DNA of 64,000 nucleotides from Rhizobium sp. R634 (GTDB lineage Bacteria; Pseudomonadota; Alphaproteobacteria; Rhizobiales; Rhizobiaceae): the NCBI RefSeq assembly GCF_002211305.1, contig NZ_LOKW01000024.1:248001-312000 (forward strand), written 5' to 3'. Shown here one piece after another: positions 62,759-64,000 of this stretch. The position numbers and the translations under genes are program-made. The number at the start of each line of letters is the position of its first letter. Positions within the stretch are counted from its first letter, which is position 1. The notes under the pieces were generated by a model. The model made no database searches, was not told the origin of the DNA, and was given only the letters and a program-made list of their open reading frames with translations.

Positions 62759-62782
62759 ATGCCGCCGGCAAGCCGGCGGCAT
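62759..62782 (-). promoter_or_regulatory. Intercistronic stem-loop directly behind aglE
   Basis: ATGCCGCCGG (62759-62768) pairs with CCGGCGGCAT (62773-62782) around a 4-base loop, 12 bases behind the aglE stop. The flank lacks a U-tract. It is analogous to the hairpins behind dppA and potF. Confidence 0.65.
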
Positions 62783-62794
62783 AATTCCGGAAGA

Positions 62795-64000
62795 TTACTT
62801 GATGCCGTCCCAGGCGCTCTGGATTTCGCCAGCGGCCTCTTCTGCGGACTTGCCGCCGACGAAATCGACCATGCCCGTCCAGAAGGCGCCGGCGCCGATC
62901 TTGCCCGGCATCAGGTCGGAACCGTCGAAGCGGAAGGTGGTGGCGGAGGTCAGAATCTCTCCTTCCTTCTTCATCTGCGGATTGGCGTAAGCCTCGGTGC
63001 TGACACCCTTGTAAGGCGTCAGGAAGCTCGACTGCGCCATCCAGACCTCATGCGCGATCGGCGTCTTGAGGAAGTCGATGAAGGCGCGGGCGGCCTTCGA
63101 GTCCTTGGCGATCGAGACGAGCGTGCCGGCGCCCAGAACCGGCTTGCCGAGTTCGGGATGCGACGCATAGGTCGGCATGTAGAAGAAGTCGGCATCCTGG
63201 CCGAGCTTCGTGCCCTCCGGGAAGAAGGACGGGATGAACGAGGCCTGGTGGTGCATGTAGCACTTCGGCGGAACGGCGAAGAGGCCCTTCGGGCTGTCGC
63301 GGAAGTCGGTCGAGGCCACAGCCGCGACACCGCCATCGACGTATTTCTCATTCTTGGCAAACTTGCCGAATTCGTCGATCGCGGCAACGACGGCCGGATC
63401 GGTGAATTTCAGCTCGTTCGTCGTCCACTTGTCGTAGGCTTCCGGCGGCTGCATGCGCAGCATGATGTCTTCGACCCAGTCGGTCGCCGGCCAGCCGGTG
63501 GCGCCGCCGGAACCGAGGCCGATGCACCAGGGAACCCCGCCGTCCTTGACGATCTGATCGGTCAGGGCGTGCAGCTCTTCCATGGTCGTCGGAATCTTGT
63601 AGCCGGCTTCCTCGAAATTCTCCGGTACATACCAGACGAGCGACTTCACATCGGCCTTGTAGGGGAAGGCATAGAAGGATTCCTTGCCGTCCTTGCCCTT
63701 GTAGGTGCCGTAACCGACCCAGCTGTCGCCGGCGCCGTAATTATCCTTGATCCACTTGGAATTGTCGTCGCCGAGCGGCGTCAGGAAACCCTTGCCGGCG
63801 AGATCGGCAAGAAGGCCCGGCTGCGGCAGAATGGCGATGTTCGGCGGCGAGCCTGCCTGGGTGTCGATGACGATCTGCTGTTCGTAGTTTTCGGACGAGG
63901 AGTATTTGGCTTCGATGCCGGTCGCTTCGGTGAAATAGGCGAGAACGCTCATGAAGAACGCCTCGTCCTCGCCGCGCCACGGCCCGAAGATCGTCAGCGG
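62795..64000 (-). CDS. aglE: Alpha-glucoside-binding periplasmic protein AglE (5' end outside window)
   Basis: The last 401 residues of a family 1 sugar-binding protein; the frame is open through the window edge, where it reads PLTIFGPWRGEDEAFFMSVL. An ATG at 63950-63952 is therefore internal, not the start. GSPPNIAILPQPGLLADLAG, WVGYGTYKGKDG and the C-terminal EEAAGEIQSAWDGIK are typical. The signal peptide must lie beyond 64000. It is the first gene of aglEFGAK and captures sucrose, maltose or trehalose for AglFGK. Confidence 0.92.
   Translation of the reverse strand, partial: PLTIFGPWRGEDEAFFMSVLAYFTEATGIEAKYSSSENYEQQIVIDTQAGSPPNIAILPQPGLLADLAGKGFLTPLGDDNSKWIKDNYGAGDSWVGYGTYKGKDGKESFYAFPYKADVKSLVWYVPENFEEAGYKIPTTMEELHALTDQIVKDGGVPWCIGLGSGGATGWPATDWVEDIMLRMQPPEAYDKWTTNELKFTDPAVVAAIDEFGKFAKNEKYVDGGVAAVASTDFRDSPKGLFAVPPKCYMHHQASFIPSFFPEGTKLGQDADFFYMPTYASHPELGKPVLGAGTLVSIAKDSKAARAFIDFLKTPIAHEVWMAQSSFLTPYKGVSTEAYANPQMKKEGEILTSATTFRFDGSDLMPGKIGAGAFWTGMVDFVGGKSAEEAAGEIQSAWDGIK

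Noticed and set aside
61602..62990. A 462-codon open frame on the plus strand
   Set aside because: It runs antisense through aglF, the intercistronic hairpins and the end of aglE and has only shadow composition.
63950..63952. ATG as a possible start of aglE
   Set aside because: The frame continues upstream to the window end with typical binding-protein sequence (LTIFGPWRGEDEAFF), so this Met is internal.

Overview
The window looks like chromosomal DNA of a Rhizobium species close to R. leguminosarum / R. etli. The basis is gene content and order: a RirA iron regulator, a dppABCDF operon next to rirA, the alpha-glucoside operon aglEFGAK beside zwf-pgl-edd, a PdhS/CbrA-like cell-cycle kinase, an ScfR-type regulator divergent from isocitrate lyase, and a tRNA-His without the usual G-1/C73 pair. 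Most of the DNA is GC-rich housekeeping and transport sequence. The first 3.2 kb, the giant RTX gene (19-25 kb) and the gap upstream of it are visibly less GC-rich and look accessory.

Layout. 1-3.2 kb: end of a surface-polysaccharide cluster (partial gene, two family-2 glycosyltransferases, a zinc-ribbon methyltransferase). 3.2-8.3 kb: an ECF sigma/anti-sigma pair with a secreted TPR protein, divergent from a type III polyketide synthase, an isoprenylcysteine-type methyltransferase and an FAD amine dehydrogenase. 8.3-14.4 kb: gluconokinase and the dipeptide ABC operon. 14.7-19 kb: rirA, mmsA, a monooxygenase-LysR pair and small genes. 19.2-25.3 kb: a 2031-residue metalloprotease-like RTX protein with 18 modules. 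26-33 kb: tRNA-His, a phasin, a multi-PAS histidine kinase and acetoacetyl-CoA synthetase. 33-43.7 kb: AsmA-like protein, potFGHI, ScfR regulator, aceA and LysR. 43.6-48.6 kb: two chemoreceptors. 48.8-52.8 kb: a BaiN-type flavoprotein and a puuA/puuB-like pair. 52.9-57 kb: zwf-pgl-edd. 57.1-64 kb: a small PilZ-like gene and aglKAGFE, cut by the window end.

How the parts fit. Carbon flow is the main theme. Alpha-glucosides enter through AglEFGK, are hydrolysed by AglA, and the glucose is oxidised through Zwf-Pgl-Edd, with gluconate joining through GntK. Acetate and polyhydroxybutyrate metabolism appears as aceA, its probable ScfR regulator, the phasin and acetoacetyl-CoA synthetase. Polyamine use appears as PotFGHI and the PuuA/PuuB-like enzymes.

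The signals most worth checking are non-coding. Two divergent promoters with the same bipartite motif and identical spacing lie between the ECF operon and the polyketide synthase. TGC-N3-GCA sites are shared by the phasin and acetoacetyl-CoA synthetase promoters. There is a candidate small RNA with a 13-codon ORF behind acetoacetyl-CoA synthetase, a leader ORF overlapping a chemoreceptor start, and strong hairpins directly behind three ABC binding-protein genes. No CRISPR array, insertion sequence, rRNA or replication origin was seen.
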